Assembly (NCBI RefSeq): GCF_036186745.1
Contig: NZ_CP108086.1
Coordinates: 8,122,001-8,186,000 of the forward strand
Direction of reading: 5' to 3'
DNA length: 64,000 bases
DNA from: Microbispora hainanensis
GTDB lineage: Bacteria; Actinomycetota; Actinomycetes; Streptosporangiales; Streptosporangiaceae
This document shows positions 8,720 through 16,394 of this stretch, in pieces; positions within the stretch are counted from its first letter, which is position 1; each line of letters begins with the position of its first letter. The position numbers and the translations under genes are program-made. The notes under the pieces are model-generated. The model was not told the origin of the DNA and ran no database searches. It saw nothing but the letters and a program-made list of their open reading frames with translations.

Positions 8720-10075
8720 TCAGGAGTGGACCGGTGTGGCGGCGGGTTCGGCCCCGGGAGCCGGGGCGTGGCCCTCGTCCACGAACGTCGCCTCGTCGAA
8801 GGGCACCCGGCCGGCCAGCACCTCCTCGGCCCGGGAGCGGTCGAAGTCGCCCACCCATGAGCCGATCAGGACGGTCGCGACCGCGTTGCCCGCGAAGTTG
8901 GTCAGCGCCCGGGCCTCCGACATGAACCGGTCGATGCCCACGATCAGGCCGACGCCGTCCACGAGAGCCGGCCGGTGCGCCTGCAGGCCTCCCGCCAGCG
9001 TGGCGAGGCCGGCGCCGGTGACCCCCGCCGCCCCCTTGGACGCGATGATCATGAAGACCAGCAGCCCGATCTGCTCCCCGGCGGAGAGCGGGAAGCCGGT
9101 CGCCCGCGCCACGAACAGCGTCGCCATGGTCAGGTAGATGGCGGTGCCGTCGAGGTTGAAGGAGTAGCCGGTCGGCACCGTGATGCCGGCGACAGCGCGG
9201 CTCACCCCCAGGTGCTCCATCTTGGCGATCAGGCGCGGCAGCGCCGACTCGGAGGAGGACGTGGACAGGATGAGCAGGAACTCCCGGCCGAGGTAGCGCA
9301 GCAGCGACAGCAGGTTGATCCGCGCGCCGAGCCACAGCACCGTGCCGAGCACGACTCCCACGAAGAGCAGGCACGTCAGGTAGAAGCCGCCCATCAGCAG
9401 CGCCAGGCTGCGCAGCGCGTCGAAACCGCCCGCGCCGACCACCGCGGCCATCGCGCCGAACGCGCCGACCGGAGCCGCCCACATGATCATCGCCAGCACG
9501 CGGAAGACGAGCCGCTGCACGTGGCCGAGCCCCCGCAGGATGGGCGCCGCCCGCTCCCCCATCGCCTGCAGCGCGAAGCCGGTCAGCAGCGCGACCAGCA
9601 GGGTCTGGAGCACCTGGCCCTCGGTGAACGCCGAGACGAACGTCGCCGGGATGATGCCGAGCAGGAACGACGTGGTGTCGCTCTCGCCGCCCTTGGCCGC
9701 CTGCTCCTCTGCGGCCTTGCGCAGCTCGTCGGTCAGCTGGAGCCCCTCGCCGGGGTGCAGGACGTTGCCCACGAGCAGGCCGATGGCCAGCGCCACCGTG
9801 GACATCACGAGGAAGTAGCCGATGGCTAGCCCGCCCACCTTGCCGACCTTCGCGGCCTGGGCCACAGAGCCGACGCCGAGCACGATCGTGCAGAAGATGA
9901 TCGGGCTGATCATCATCTTGATCAGTGCCACGAAGGCCGTGCCCAGCGGTTTCAGCGCCACCCCGGCGTCCGGCGCCACCAGGCCCAGGGCGATCCCGAG
10001 GAGGACCGCGACGATCACCGCCAGGTAGAGATAGTGGGTCCGGTCACGGGGTGCCGGGTTCGGTGTGGTCGTCAC
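8720..10075 (-). CDS. dctA: Dicarboxylate/cation symporter (DctA-like, DAACS family)
   Basis: A 451-residue inner-membrane sodium- or proton-coupled symporter for C4-dicarboxylates or related acidic substrates. Family motifs are present: multiple hydrophobic helices from residue about 14, LSTSSSESALPRL (the serine-rich reentrant loop), GYSFNLDGTAIYLTMA and IIASKGAAGVTGAGL. The GTG start at 10075 is supported by AGGAGGG at 10080-10086; an upstream open frame has no such site. It is divergent from the DcuS/DcuR-like pair, which almost certainly controls it, with a palindrome in the shared 205-base promoter region. Glutamate/aspartate transport is the main alternative substrate class. Confidence 0.93.
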   Translation of the reverse strand: MTTTPNPAPRDRTHYLYLAVIVAVLLGIALGLVAPDAGVALKPLGTAFVALIKMMISPIIFCTIVLGVGSVAQAAKVGKVGGLAIGYFLVMSTVALAIGLLVGNVLHPGEGLQLTDELRKAAEEQAAKGGESDTTSFLLGIIPATFVSAFTEGQVLQTLLVALLTGFALQAMGERAAPILRGLGHVQRLVFRVLAMIMWAAPVGAFGAMAAVVGAGGFDALRSLALLMGGFYLTCLLFVGVVLGTVLWLGARINLLSLLRYLGREFLLILSTSSSESALPRLIAKMEHLGVSRAVAGITVPTGYSFNLDGTAIYLTMATLFVARATGFPLSAGEQIGLLVFMIIASKGAAGVTGAGLATLAGGLQAHRPALVDGVGLIVGIDRFMSEARALTNFAGNAVATVLIGSWVGDFDRSRAEEVLAGRVPFDEATFVDEGHAPAPGAEPAATPVHS

Positions 10076-10151
10076 GCGACCCTCCTCGTCCTCATACGGC
10101 CCACGACAGACGCGGGCGACAACGCGATCTGGTCGGTGACTATGCGCCCGG

Positions 10152-10169
10152 TAGTGACCTGGGTCACTA
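10152..10169. promoter_or_regulatory. Perfect 18-bp palindrome, probable operator of dctA / sensor pair
   Basis: TAGTGACC-TG-GGTCACTA is a perfect 8-base inverted repeat with a 2-base centre. It lies between the divergent transporter and sensor kinase genes. A related half-site, GGTGACTATGCG, occurs just upstream (around 10136-10147), matching GGTCACTATTGCG in the palindrome. By position it is the best candidate for the response-regulator box controlling both genes. Confidence 0.6.
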
Positions 10170-10280
10170 TTGCGTACATTTCGTTCACGGCGGTTTTCAC
10201 CGGCGCGCGCCGCGGCGGTGAATCCGCGCAGACCGCGCAGGACCGTGCAGGACCGCACCGGGAGCGAGGACGCTGAGGCC

Positions 10281-12068
10281 GTGACGACGATGACCGCCAG
10301 GCTCGGACGCTGGAGTCTGGCCCGGCAGGTGCTCGTGCTGCAGATCCTCGTCGTCGCGATCACCGTGGCAGGCGCCACCTTCCTCGGTTTCCTCCGTACC
10401 CGTCAGCTTCTCGACGACGAGGCCGCGAGGACGAGCAAGGCGGTGGCGATCAGCCTGGCCGACGCGCCCACCGTGCTCGACGCGCTGGACGACCCCGATC
10501 CCTCGGCCGTGCTCCAGCCGTACGCGGAACGGGTGCGCACGGAGGCCGGGCTCGACTTCATCACGATCATGAACACCGAGGGCCGCAGATACACGCACCC
10601 CAACCCCCGGCAGATCGGCGGGCACTTCCTCGGCACCACGGCGCCGGCGCTGGCCGGGCGCACGTTCACCGAGACCTACACCGGCACGCTGGGGCCGTCC
10701 GTACGGGCCGTCACCCCCGTGCGGGACGCCACCGGCCGGGTCGTGGCACTGGTCAGCGCCGGCATCACGGTGGCGAAGATCAGCGCCGAGATGCGCGGGC
10801 AGCTCGGCTCGGCCGTCCTCACCGGCCTGCTCGGCCTGGCGGCGGGCATCGCCGGCGCCTACCTGGTGGGCGCCCGCCTGCGCCGTCAGACGCACGGGCT
10901 GGGCCCGGCGGAGCTGAGCCGCATGTACGAGTACCACAACGCGATCCTGCACGCGGTGCGCGAAGGGCTGCTGCTCGTCGACCGGGACGGCCGGCTGACC
11001 CTCGCCAACGACGGCGCCCGCGACCTGCTCGGCCTGCCCGAGGACGCGGAGGGACGGCACGTCGGCGACCTGGGCCTGTCGCCCTCGCTGGCCGAGATGC
11101 TCGGCTCCGGGGAGAGCCGGTCGGACGAGATCCACCTGACCGGCGAACGCGTGCTGGTGGCGAGCGCCGCCGTGGTGCGGTCAGGCGCGCGTTCGCTCGG
11201 CACGGTGGTCACGCTCCGCGACCACACCGAGCTGCAGGCCCTCGCCGGGCAGCTCGACGCCGAACGCGGCTTCGCCGAGTCGCTCCGCTCGGCCGCGCAC
11301 GAGGCGGCCAACCGGCTGCACACGGTCGTCGCGCTCGTGGAGCTGGGCCGCACCGACGAGGCGGTGGAGTTCGCCACCGCGGAGCTGCGGGCGGCCCAGC
11401 GGCTCACCGACCGCGTGGTGGGCTCGATCCGCGAGCCCGTCCTCGCGGCGCTGCTGCTCGGCAAGAGCGCGGCCGCCGCGGAGCGCGGAGTCGATCTCGT
11501 GATCAGCCCGGACAGCGAGCTCGACGACGTCGCCCTCGACGCCCGCGACCTCGTCACCATCGTCGGCAACCTGATCGACAACGCGATCGACGCCGCCGTA
11601 CAGGGCGCTGTTCAAGGCACTGTTCAGGGCGCTGTTCAGGGCGCTGTTCAGGGAACGCCGCCCGCCCGGGTCCGTGTCCACCTGCGCGCCGAGGACGGCA
11701 CGTTCCTGATCAGGGTCGCCGACAGCGGCCCCGGGATCGACCCCGGCGTCGTACGTGACGTGTTCCGGCGCGGCTGGTCCACGAAGGGGGACGGCCGGGG
11801 GCTCGGCCTCGCGATGGCGGGGCAGGCGGCCCGGCGCCTCGGCGGCGACATCGAGGTCTGCGCCGGCGAGGGCATCGGCGGTCAGGGGGCGGTGTTCACC
11901 GTACGGCTCCCGCTGCCGCGTCAGTCTGATGGGCCGGACGGGCCGGACGTGCTGGACGTGCCGGACGTGCCGGACGTGCCGGACGTGCCGCGCCGGGCGG
12001 ACGGGCTGGGACGGGCGGCGGCGGACGTTCCCGGCGGCGGCCCGGGGCGCGCGGAGGTCCGGCCGTGA
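10281..12068 (+). CDS. DcuS/CitA-type sensor histidine kinase
   Basis: A 595-residue membrane sensor kinase. It has a first helix at about residues 16-37, an extracytoplasmic PAS/Cache-like sensor (about 40-170), and a second helix (about 177-198). A cytoplasmic PAS domain follows (about 220-320), then the H-box LRSAAHEAANRLHTV with His340 as phosphoacceptor, as in DcuS/CitA kinases. The ATPase has N-box NLIDNAIDA, GPGI and GRGLGLAM. Five 12-base repeats encode VQGA/VQGT units between the N-box and the next strand, and a DVP repeat sits near the C-terminus. The start is GTG 10281 or the ATG three codons later. Its stop overlaps the regulator's GTG start. The likely signal is a C4-dicarboxylate or citrate-type acid, inferred from the divergent transporter. 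Confidence 0.9.
   Translation: MTTMTARLGRWSLARQVLVLQILVVAITVAGATFLGFLRTRQLLDDEAARTSKAVAISLADAPTVLDALDDPDPSAVLQPYAERVRTEAGLDFITIMNTEGRRYTHPNPRQIGGHFLGTTAPALAGRTFTETYTGTLGPSVRAVTPVRDATGRVVALVSAGITVAKISAEMRGQLGSAVLTGLLGLAAGIAGAYLVGARLRRQTHGLGPAELSRMYEYHNAILHAVREGLLLVDRDGRLTLANDGARDLLGLPEDAEGRHVGDLGLSPSLAEMLGSGESRSDEIHLTGERVLVASAAVVRSGARSLGTVVTLRDHTELQALAGQLDAERGFAESLRSAAHEAANRLHTVVALVELGRTDEAVEFATAELRAAQRLTDRVVGSIREPVLAALLLGKSAAAAERGVDLVISPDSELDDVALDARDLVTIVGNLIDNAIDAAVQGAVQGTVQGAVQGAVQGTPPARVRVHLRAEDGTFLIRVADSGPGIDPGVVRDVFRRGWSTKGDGRGLGLAMAGQAARRLGGDIEVCAGEGIGGQGAVFTVRLPLPRQSDGPDGPDVLDVPDVPDVPDVPRRADGLGRAAADVPGGGPGRAEVRP
11598..11657 (+). repeat. 12-bp in-frame tandem repeat, about five copies, in the kinase gene
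   Basis: Five consecutive near-identical 12-base units encode Val-Gln-Gly-Ala/Thr inside the ATPase domain of the sensor kinase, directly after the N-box. The unit length is a multiple of three, so changes in copy number would keep the frame. Confidence 0.85.
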
Positions 12069-12736
12069 TCTCGGTGCTGATCGTGGAGGACGAGGAGCTG
12101 ACCGCCGAGGCCAACCGCCTGTACGTCGAGCGGGTGCCCGGCTTCCGCGTCGCGGGCGTGGCCAGGTCGGGCGGCGAGGCCGTACGCGCGCTGCGCCGCG
12201 AGCCGGTTGACCTCGTGCTGCTCGACCTCTACCTGCCGGATATGCACGGGCTGGACGTCTGCCGGGCCATGCGGGCCGCAGGCCTGCCCTCCGACGTCAT
12301 CGCCGTGACCTCGGCGCGGGACTTGTCGGTGGTCAGGTCGGCCGTCTCCGCCGGGGTCGTGCAATATCTGCTGAAGCCCTTCACCTTCGCCCTGCTGCAG
12401 GAGAAGCTCGAACGATACGCGGCGTTCCGGTCGTCGATCAGCGGGCCGGGCGAGGTCAGCGGCCAGGGCGAGGTGGACCGGGCGCTGTCCACCCTGCGCG
12501 GGACCGCCCGCCCCCACCTGCCGAAGGGGATGACGGCCGACACCCTGGAGGCGGTCGCGGGCGCGCTGCGGGACGCCGCCGACGGCATGTCTGCCCAGGC
12601 CGTCGGCACGGTCGTGGGCGTGTCCCGGGTGACGGCCCGACGTTACCTGGAACACCTCGTCGACACCGGCGTCGCGCGCCGGGTCCCCCGATACGGCGGC
12701 CCCGGCCGCCCGGAACTCTGCTACACCCTCGCCTGA
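12065..12736 (+). CDS. DcuR/CitB-type response regulator
   Basis: A 223-residue regulator of the CitB/DcuR class. The receiver domain has VEDEE at residues 8-11, phosphoacceptor Asp54 in VLLDLYLPDMHGLD, AVTSARD, and the switch Lys in YLLKPFTFALL. The C-terminal part (about 150-223) is a helix-turn-helix with DGMSAQAVGTVVGVSRVTARRYLEHL, typical of the family. The GTG start overlaps the kinase stop (GTGA), so the pair is coupled. Probable role: activation of the divergent dicarboxylate transporter. The last 53 bases of the gene are the first unit of an 85-bp tandem array that continues downstream. Confidence 0.93.
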   Translation: MISVLIVEDEELTAEANRLYVERVPGFRVAGVARSGGEAVRALRREPVDLVLLDLYLPDMHGLDVCRAMRAAGLPSDVIAVTSARDLSVVRSAVSAGVVQYLLKPFTFALLQEKLERYAAFRSSISGPGEVSGQGEVDRALSTLRGTARPHLPKGMTADTLEAVAGALRDAADGMSAQAVGTVVGVSRVTARRYLEHLVDTGVARRVPRYGGPGRPELCYTLA

Positions 12737-13078
12737 TCAACCATCCGCCCCGACGACCACGCGCCAGCTCCCCCGATACGGCGGCCCCCGCCGCCCGGAA
12801 CTCTGCTACACCCTCGCCTGATCAACCATCCGCCCCGACGACCACGCGCCAGCTCCCCCGATACGGCGGCCCCCGCCGCCCGGAACTCTGCTACACCCTC
12901 GCCTGATCAACCATCCGCCCCGACGACCACGCGCCAGCTCCCCCGATACGGCGGCCCCCGCCGCCCGGAACTCTGCTACACCCTCGCCTGATCAACCATC
13001 CGCCCCGACGACCACGCGCCAGGTCCCCCGATACGGCGGCCCCCGCCGCCCGGAACTCTGCTACTGCCTCGCCTGGTC
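12684..13078. repeat. 85-bp tandem repeat array, about 4.6 copies
   Basis: Unit boundaries fall at 12684, 12769, 12854, 12939 and 13024, an exact 85-base period. Copy 1 is the end of the response-regulator gene plus 32 bases beyond its stop. Copies 2-4 are essentially identical to each other, and copy 5 is cut off and diverges after about 45 bases. The first copy differs from the others by a few bases. Because 85 is not a multiple of three, the downstream copies are in shifted frames and have no start codons. There are no variable spacers. The rest of the 13079-13262 gap holds no gene I can support. Confidence 0.95.
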
Positions 13079-13262
13079 GAGGCCGTCAGCAGCCCCCGCC
13101 CCGCTCAACCTCACCGTCCTCCCGCCCTTGGCCGTGCCCTGACGGCGCGCGGCCCGTCGGCAGCGCCCGCCTCGGCAAACGCAGCGAGGCCGCAGCTCGC
13201 ACCAAATCGCCCAACGACTTTGCTCGGGTTGAGCTGAGGCTCCAACCCTCCGCTTCGCACGG

Positions 13263-13292
13263 TTGTCACTCGCTCACAGAGTGTGAGATAAT
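13263..13292 (+). promoter_or_regulatory. Sigma-70-like promoter with an operator dyad in its spacer
   Basis: TTGTCA (13263-13268) and GATAAT (13287-13292) are separated by 18 bases, close to the consensus for housekeeping promoters. A perfect dyad CTCACA-GAG-TGTGAG lies at 13273-13287, filling the spacer and touching the -10 box, so a bound repressor would block the promoter. The start codon of the DUF222/HNH gene is 35 bases downstream of the -10. Confidence 0.6.
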
Positions 13293-13327
13293 CCATACAA
13301 CAGTTCGAATAAAACGAGGAGGGTGTG

Positions 13328-16072
13328 ATGGATCTGTTCGATATCGATCCTGAGCGCCTTAGTCATTCGAACGATGTCGACGGTGAGTGGTGGGACGGCT
13401 GGTGGGATCGCCTGATCGCCAATTCCCCACTGTGGTCGTCCGACGGCTCGTCCGCCCGCGAGCCCTTCCCGATCATCAAGTTTGGGCCCCGGCAGCACGC
13501 AGACGCGCCCGGCACCGATAGCGCGGACGCTCCAGGCACGGACGCCCCAGGCACGCATACCGACAGGGCAGATAGCGACGGCGCGGAGTCCACGGGTAGG
13601 GCTGCCGCCGGTGCGGATGCCGCTGGCATAAGCGGTGCTGGCACGGACGGCGCTGACGCGAACGCCGTGTGTTGGACCGCCGACAGCGCGGGATCTGACG
13701 CGGGTGCCGCCCGTGGGGCTGCCGATCGTGCGGCTGCCGCCGGTGCGGACGCCGCTGGCGCGGATGGTGCTCGCGCGCACGCCGCGCGCGGGGCCGCCGA
13801 GAGTGCGGCATTCGCCGGTGCGAATGTGGGTGGCGCGAACGGCGCTAGCGCGAATGCCGCCCGTGAGACTGCCGAGGACGCGGCTCCCGCCGGTGCGAAT
13901 GGCTCCGGCTCTGGCGCTAGCGCGGATGGCGCTGGCGCGGGCGGCTCTGGCTCGGGTGCGGGCGCAGGTGCGGGTGCTTCCGAGGGTGTGGGTGGGCGTG
14001 ATCGTGGTCGTGACCGTGGTCGGGGTCGTGTGCGGTCGTCGTGGGTGGTGGTGGGGTCGGTTCGTGAGGTGGCCCAAGAGCTGGCGCTGACCCCGCTTCC
14101 CGATGACGTGGATGTGTGCCTGGCCGAGGCGGAGGAGTTGCTGTTCGCCCGGGATCGGATCACCAGCGCGCTGGCCGACCGGGTGGGGCGGGTCCACCGA
14201 GCAGGTCAGGCCAGGCAGCATGGGCATGCCTCCACCCGCTGCTGGCTACGCACCAGTGGGGGGATGACGGTGGGCGGTGCGGGCCGCCTGCTCACCCTCG
14301 GCGCGGAACTGCCGCGCCTCCCTACCGTGCGGGAGAAGTTCGCCACAGGGGAGCTGGCGGCGGGGGTGGTGGAGGCCATCTGCGCCGCCGTCGCCGGACT
14401 AACCGACGAGCAAGCCACCCTGGCGGAGCCGATCCTGGTGGACCTGGCCAGCAAAGCGGGGGCGGCGGAAGTCGCCAAAGCCGGCCGCCACCTGCGGGCG
14501 GTGCTCGACCCCGATGGGGAAGAACGCGACGAGCGGGCCGATTACGGGAGGCGGTTCCTGCGGGTCCGCCCGGGCAAGGGCGGCGGCGTGGAAGGGGAGT
14601 TCTACCTGCCGCGTGAGGCCGGCGCCCGGTTGATGACGTTGTTGCAGGCGTACGCCAAGCTGAGGGCGCAGGGGGATGACCGCCCGCTGACGGTACGTCA
14701 GGCCGACGCGCTGATCGCCCTGCTGGAGCAGAAGATCGTCACCGAGCTCCTCGTCGTGGTCAGCGCCGAATCCCTCCCCACCGACCCCGACAACACCAAC
14801 CCAGAAACCACCGACCCCACCGCCGACCCGGCCACCCAAGACACCGACCCGGCCACCCAAGACCCCGCCGACCCGGCCACCGCCGACGAGGTCAGCGACC
14901 ACTTCGCAGACCTCGGCGACAGCGCCCCCAGCGACTACGTCCCCGACCCTGCCGGAAGCACTGACGAGCCGGGCCAGGCCGACGACACCGCCGACCATGT
15001 CGAAAACGCGCGGGACGCCGGGGGCTTCGGGGAAGGCCGGGACGACACGGGCGATCCGACGCCCGCCGAAGCCGACGAGTTCGACGCTGCCGAGGCAGGT
15101 GCCGGTACGGGTAGGGATGCCGGTGAGCGGCGGCCCGGCGAGTGCGAGCCGTCCGACACCGCAAGCACCGCCGTTGCCGAGGGCGACCACACCGCAAGCA
15201 CCGCCTCCGCCGAGGGCGGAGAGACCGTCAGCACCAGCTCTGCCGAGCGCCACGAGACCGCGCCCGCCACAGGCGGCGACGGCGACCGCGCTGCGGCCCC
15301 GTCTGGAGCACCGCACACCACACGGCGCGGGGCAGCATGGCCAGCCGACCGTGGAGGGCATTCGGACACGGCGCCTTCGGACACGGCGTCTTGGGACACG
15401 GCGTCTTCGGAGGCGGCGTGGCCGGATCCTCCTCCCGAGGACGCCTCCGCACATCACACCCACGCCGGGCCTCGGCCTGCGAGGGACTGCCGGCATGGCC
15501 AGGGCACGCCAGGGACGTCGGAAGGGGCGTCACCTGGAGCAGGGCAGGGTGCGTCGCGGGGTGCGTCGGCGGGCACGATGCCCGGGGCGTCGCTGGGGAC
15601 GGCGCTGGGAGCGTCGGCAAGCACGCTGCTAGGGGCGTCTCTGGGAGGGGCGTTGGGGATGGTGCCGGGGCTGTTGCTGGCGACCGGGCAGGTGCTGCCC
15701 GTCTCCAGCGTGCACCGCCTCGCCCGCACCAGCACGTTGGTGCGGATCGTCATGAACGCCGAGGGACAGGTCCTCGACATGGGCCGAAAAGTCCGCCTGG
15801 CCACCCCCGCCCAACGCCGGGCCATCTACGCCCGCTATGACACCTGCTGGATCGACGGCTGCCCGCTCCCGGCGACCATGTGCCAGATCGACCACGCCGA
15901 CAACTGGAGCACCGGCGGGCTCACGGACCTGAAGCTGCTGGGCCCGGCCTGCCAGTTTCACAACCGCGACCGCTACCAGCACCCCGACCGCTACACCCGC
16001 CGCAACGTAGGCGAAGACCGCTGGGCCTTCACCTACCACCGCCTCGGAAGAACCCGACGACCACACGAGTAA
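13328..16072 (+). CDS. DUF222 / HNH-endonuclease protein with repeat-expanded regions
   Basis: A 914-residue protein of the actinobacterial DUF222-HNH (13E12 repeat) family, normally 400-550 residues. Residues about 60-230 are an Ala/Gly/Asp-rich degenerate repeat. DUF222 lies at about 235-480 (VAQELALTPLPDD, TRCWLRTSGGMTVGGAGRLL, YLPREAGARLMTLLQAYAK). A second disordered Asp/Thr/Pro/Ala region covers about 480-770. The HNH domain is at about 835-890, with DGCPLPATMCQIDHADNW and CQFHNRDRYQHPDRY, keeping the Cys, Asp-His and Asn-His residues of an active site. The ATG has GAGGAGGG at 13316-13323. It is preceded by a good promoter with a dyad. The biological role of this family is unsettled; nuclease activity is inferred from the motif. 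Confidence 0.88.
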   Translation: MDLFDIDPERLSHSNDVDGEWWDGWWDRLIANSPLWSSDGSSAREPFPIIKFGPRQHADAPGTDSADAPGTDAPGTHTDRADSDGAESTGRAAAGADAAGISGAGTDGADANAVCWTADSAGSDAGAARGAADRAAAAGADAAGADGARAHAARGAAESAAFAGANVGGANGASANAARETAEDAAPAGANGSGSGASADGAGAGGSGSGAGAGAGASEGVGGRDRGRDRGRGRVRSSWVVVGSVREVAQELALTPLPDDVDVCLAEAEELLFARDRITSALADRVGRVHRAGQARQHGHASTRCWLRTSGGMTVGGAGRLLTLGAELPRLPTVREKFATGELAAGVVEAICAAVAGLTDEQATLAEPILVDLASKAGAAEVAKAGRHLRAVLDPDGEERDERADYGRRFLRVRPGKGGGVEGEFYLPREAGARLMTLLQAYAKLRAQGDDRPLTVRQADALIALLEQKIVTELLVVVSAESLPTDPDNTNPETTDPTADPATQDTDPATQDPADPATADEVSDHFADLGDSAPSDYVPDPAGSTDEPGQADDTADHVENARDAGGFGEGRDDTGDPTPAEADEFDAAEAGAGTGRDAGERRPGECEPSDTASTAVAEGDHTASTASAEGGETVSTSSAERHETAPATGGDGDRAAAPSGAPHTTRRGAAWPADRGGHSDTAPSDTASWDTASSEAAWPDPPPEDASAHHTHAGPRPARDCRHGQGTPGTSEGASPGAGQGASRGASAGTMPGASLGTALGASASTLLGASLGGALGMVPGLLLATGQVLPVSSVHRLARTSTLVRIVMNAEGQVLDMGRKVRLATPAQRRAIYARYDTCWIDGCPLPATMCQIDHADNWSTGGLTDLKLLGPACQFHNRDRYQHPDRYTRRNVGEDRWAFTYHRLGRTRRPHE
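13680..13925 (+). repeat. Degenerate ~75-bp tandem repeat inside the DUF222/HNH gene
   Basis: The translation shows about three 25-residue units of the form R-G/E-A/T-A-E/D-x-A-A-x-A-G-A-D/N with a GADGARA- or GANGASA-like second half. The units have drifted in sequence but keep a multiple-of-three length. They account for much of the extra N-terminal length of this protein. Confidence 0.6.
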
Positions 16073-16204
16073 GGCCGAAGGCACGGGGGTGGGCGATGCG
16101 CAGGCAAGCCCGGGCGACGCACGGACCGGCCCGGCGGCTGCGTGCATGACCCTCCAAGCCGCAGGCCGAGGGCGGACGCGAGGGTCGCCGGTGCACTGTC
16201 CGCT

Positions 16205-16318
16205 GGGCTTCACCGTGCGCTGCTGGGCTTCACGCTGCTCGACGGGGCTTCACACTGCTCCCTAGGGCCACAATGCTCCCCCGGGGCTTCACCTGTGCCG
16301 TAGTGCCGCATGGGGCTT
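16205..16318. repeat. GGGCTTCAC repeats at about 20-bp spacing
   Basis: GGGCTTCAC occurs at 16205, 16225 and 16245, with a degenerate copy GGGCCACAA at 16265 and further copies at 16284 and 16313. The first four are spaced exactly 20 bases apart, about two helical turns. They lie in a 306-base gene-free gap between the DUF222/HNH gene and the IS3 element. Nothing else recognisable is in the gap. Confidence 0.7.
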
Positions 16319-16378
16319 CACAGGTGGGCTCGGACCGGGTCCGCGTTCCGGCTCGCCATGATCCTGAACCGCGCCGAG

Positions 16379-16391
16379 TTTCGTGGAGGCC
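16379..16391. repeat. IS3-family terminal inverted repeat (orfB-side end)
   Basis: TTTCGTGGAGGCC, perfectly complementary to 17660-17672. It lies 3 bases downstream of the end of orfB. Confidence 0.9.
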
Positions 16392-16394
16392 GGG

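Noticed and set aside
12684..13078. CRISPR-like array
   Set aside because: The 85-base units follow each other directly with no variable spacers, and the unit derives from the end of a coding gene. No cas gene is present.
13111..13296. Short minus-strand frame of 61 codons before the DUF222/HNH gene
   Set aside because: It covers the promoter and dyad of the plus-strand gene, has no ribosome site or recognisable domain, and is probably chance.
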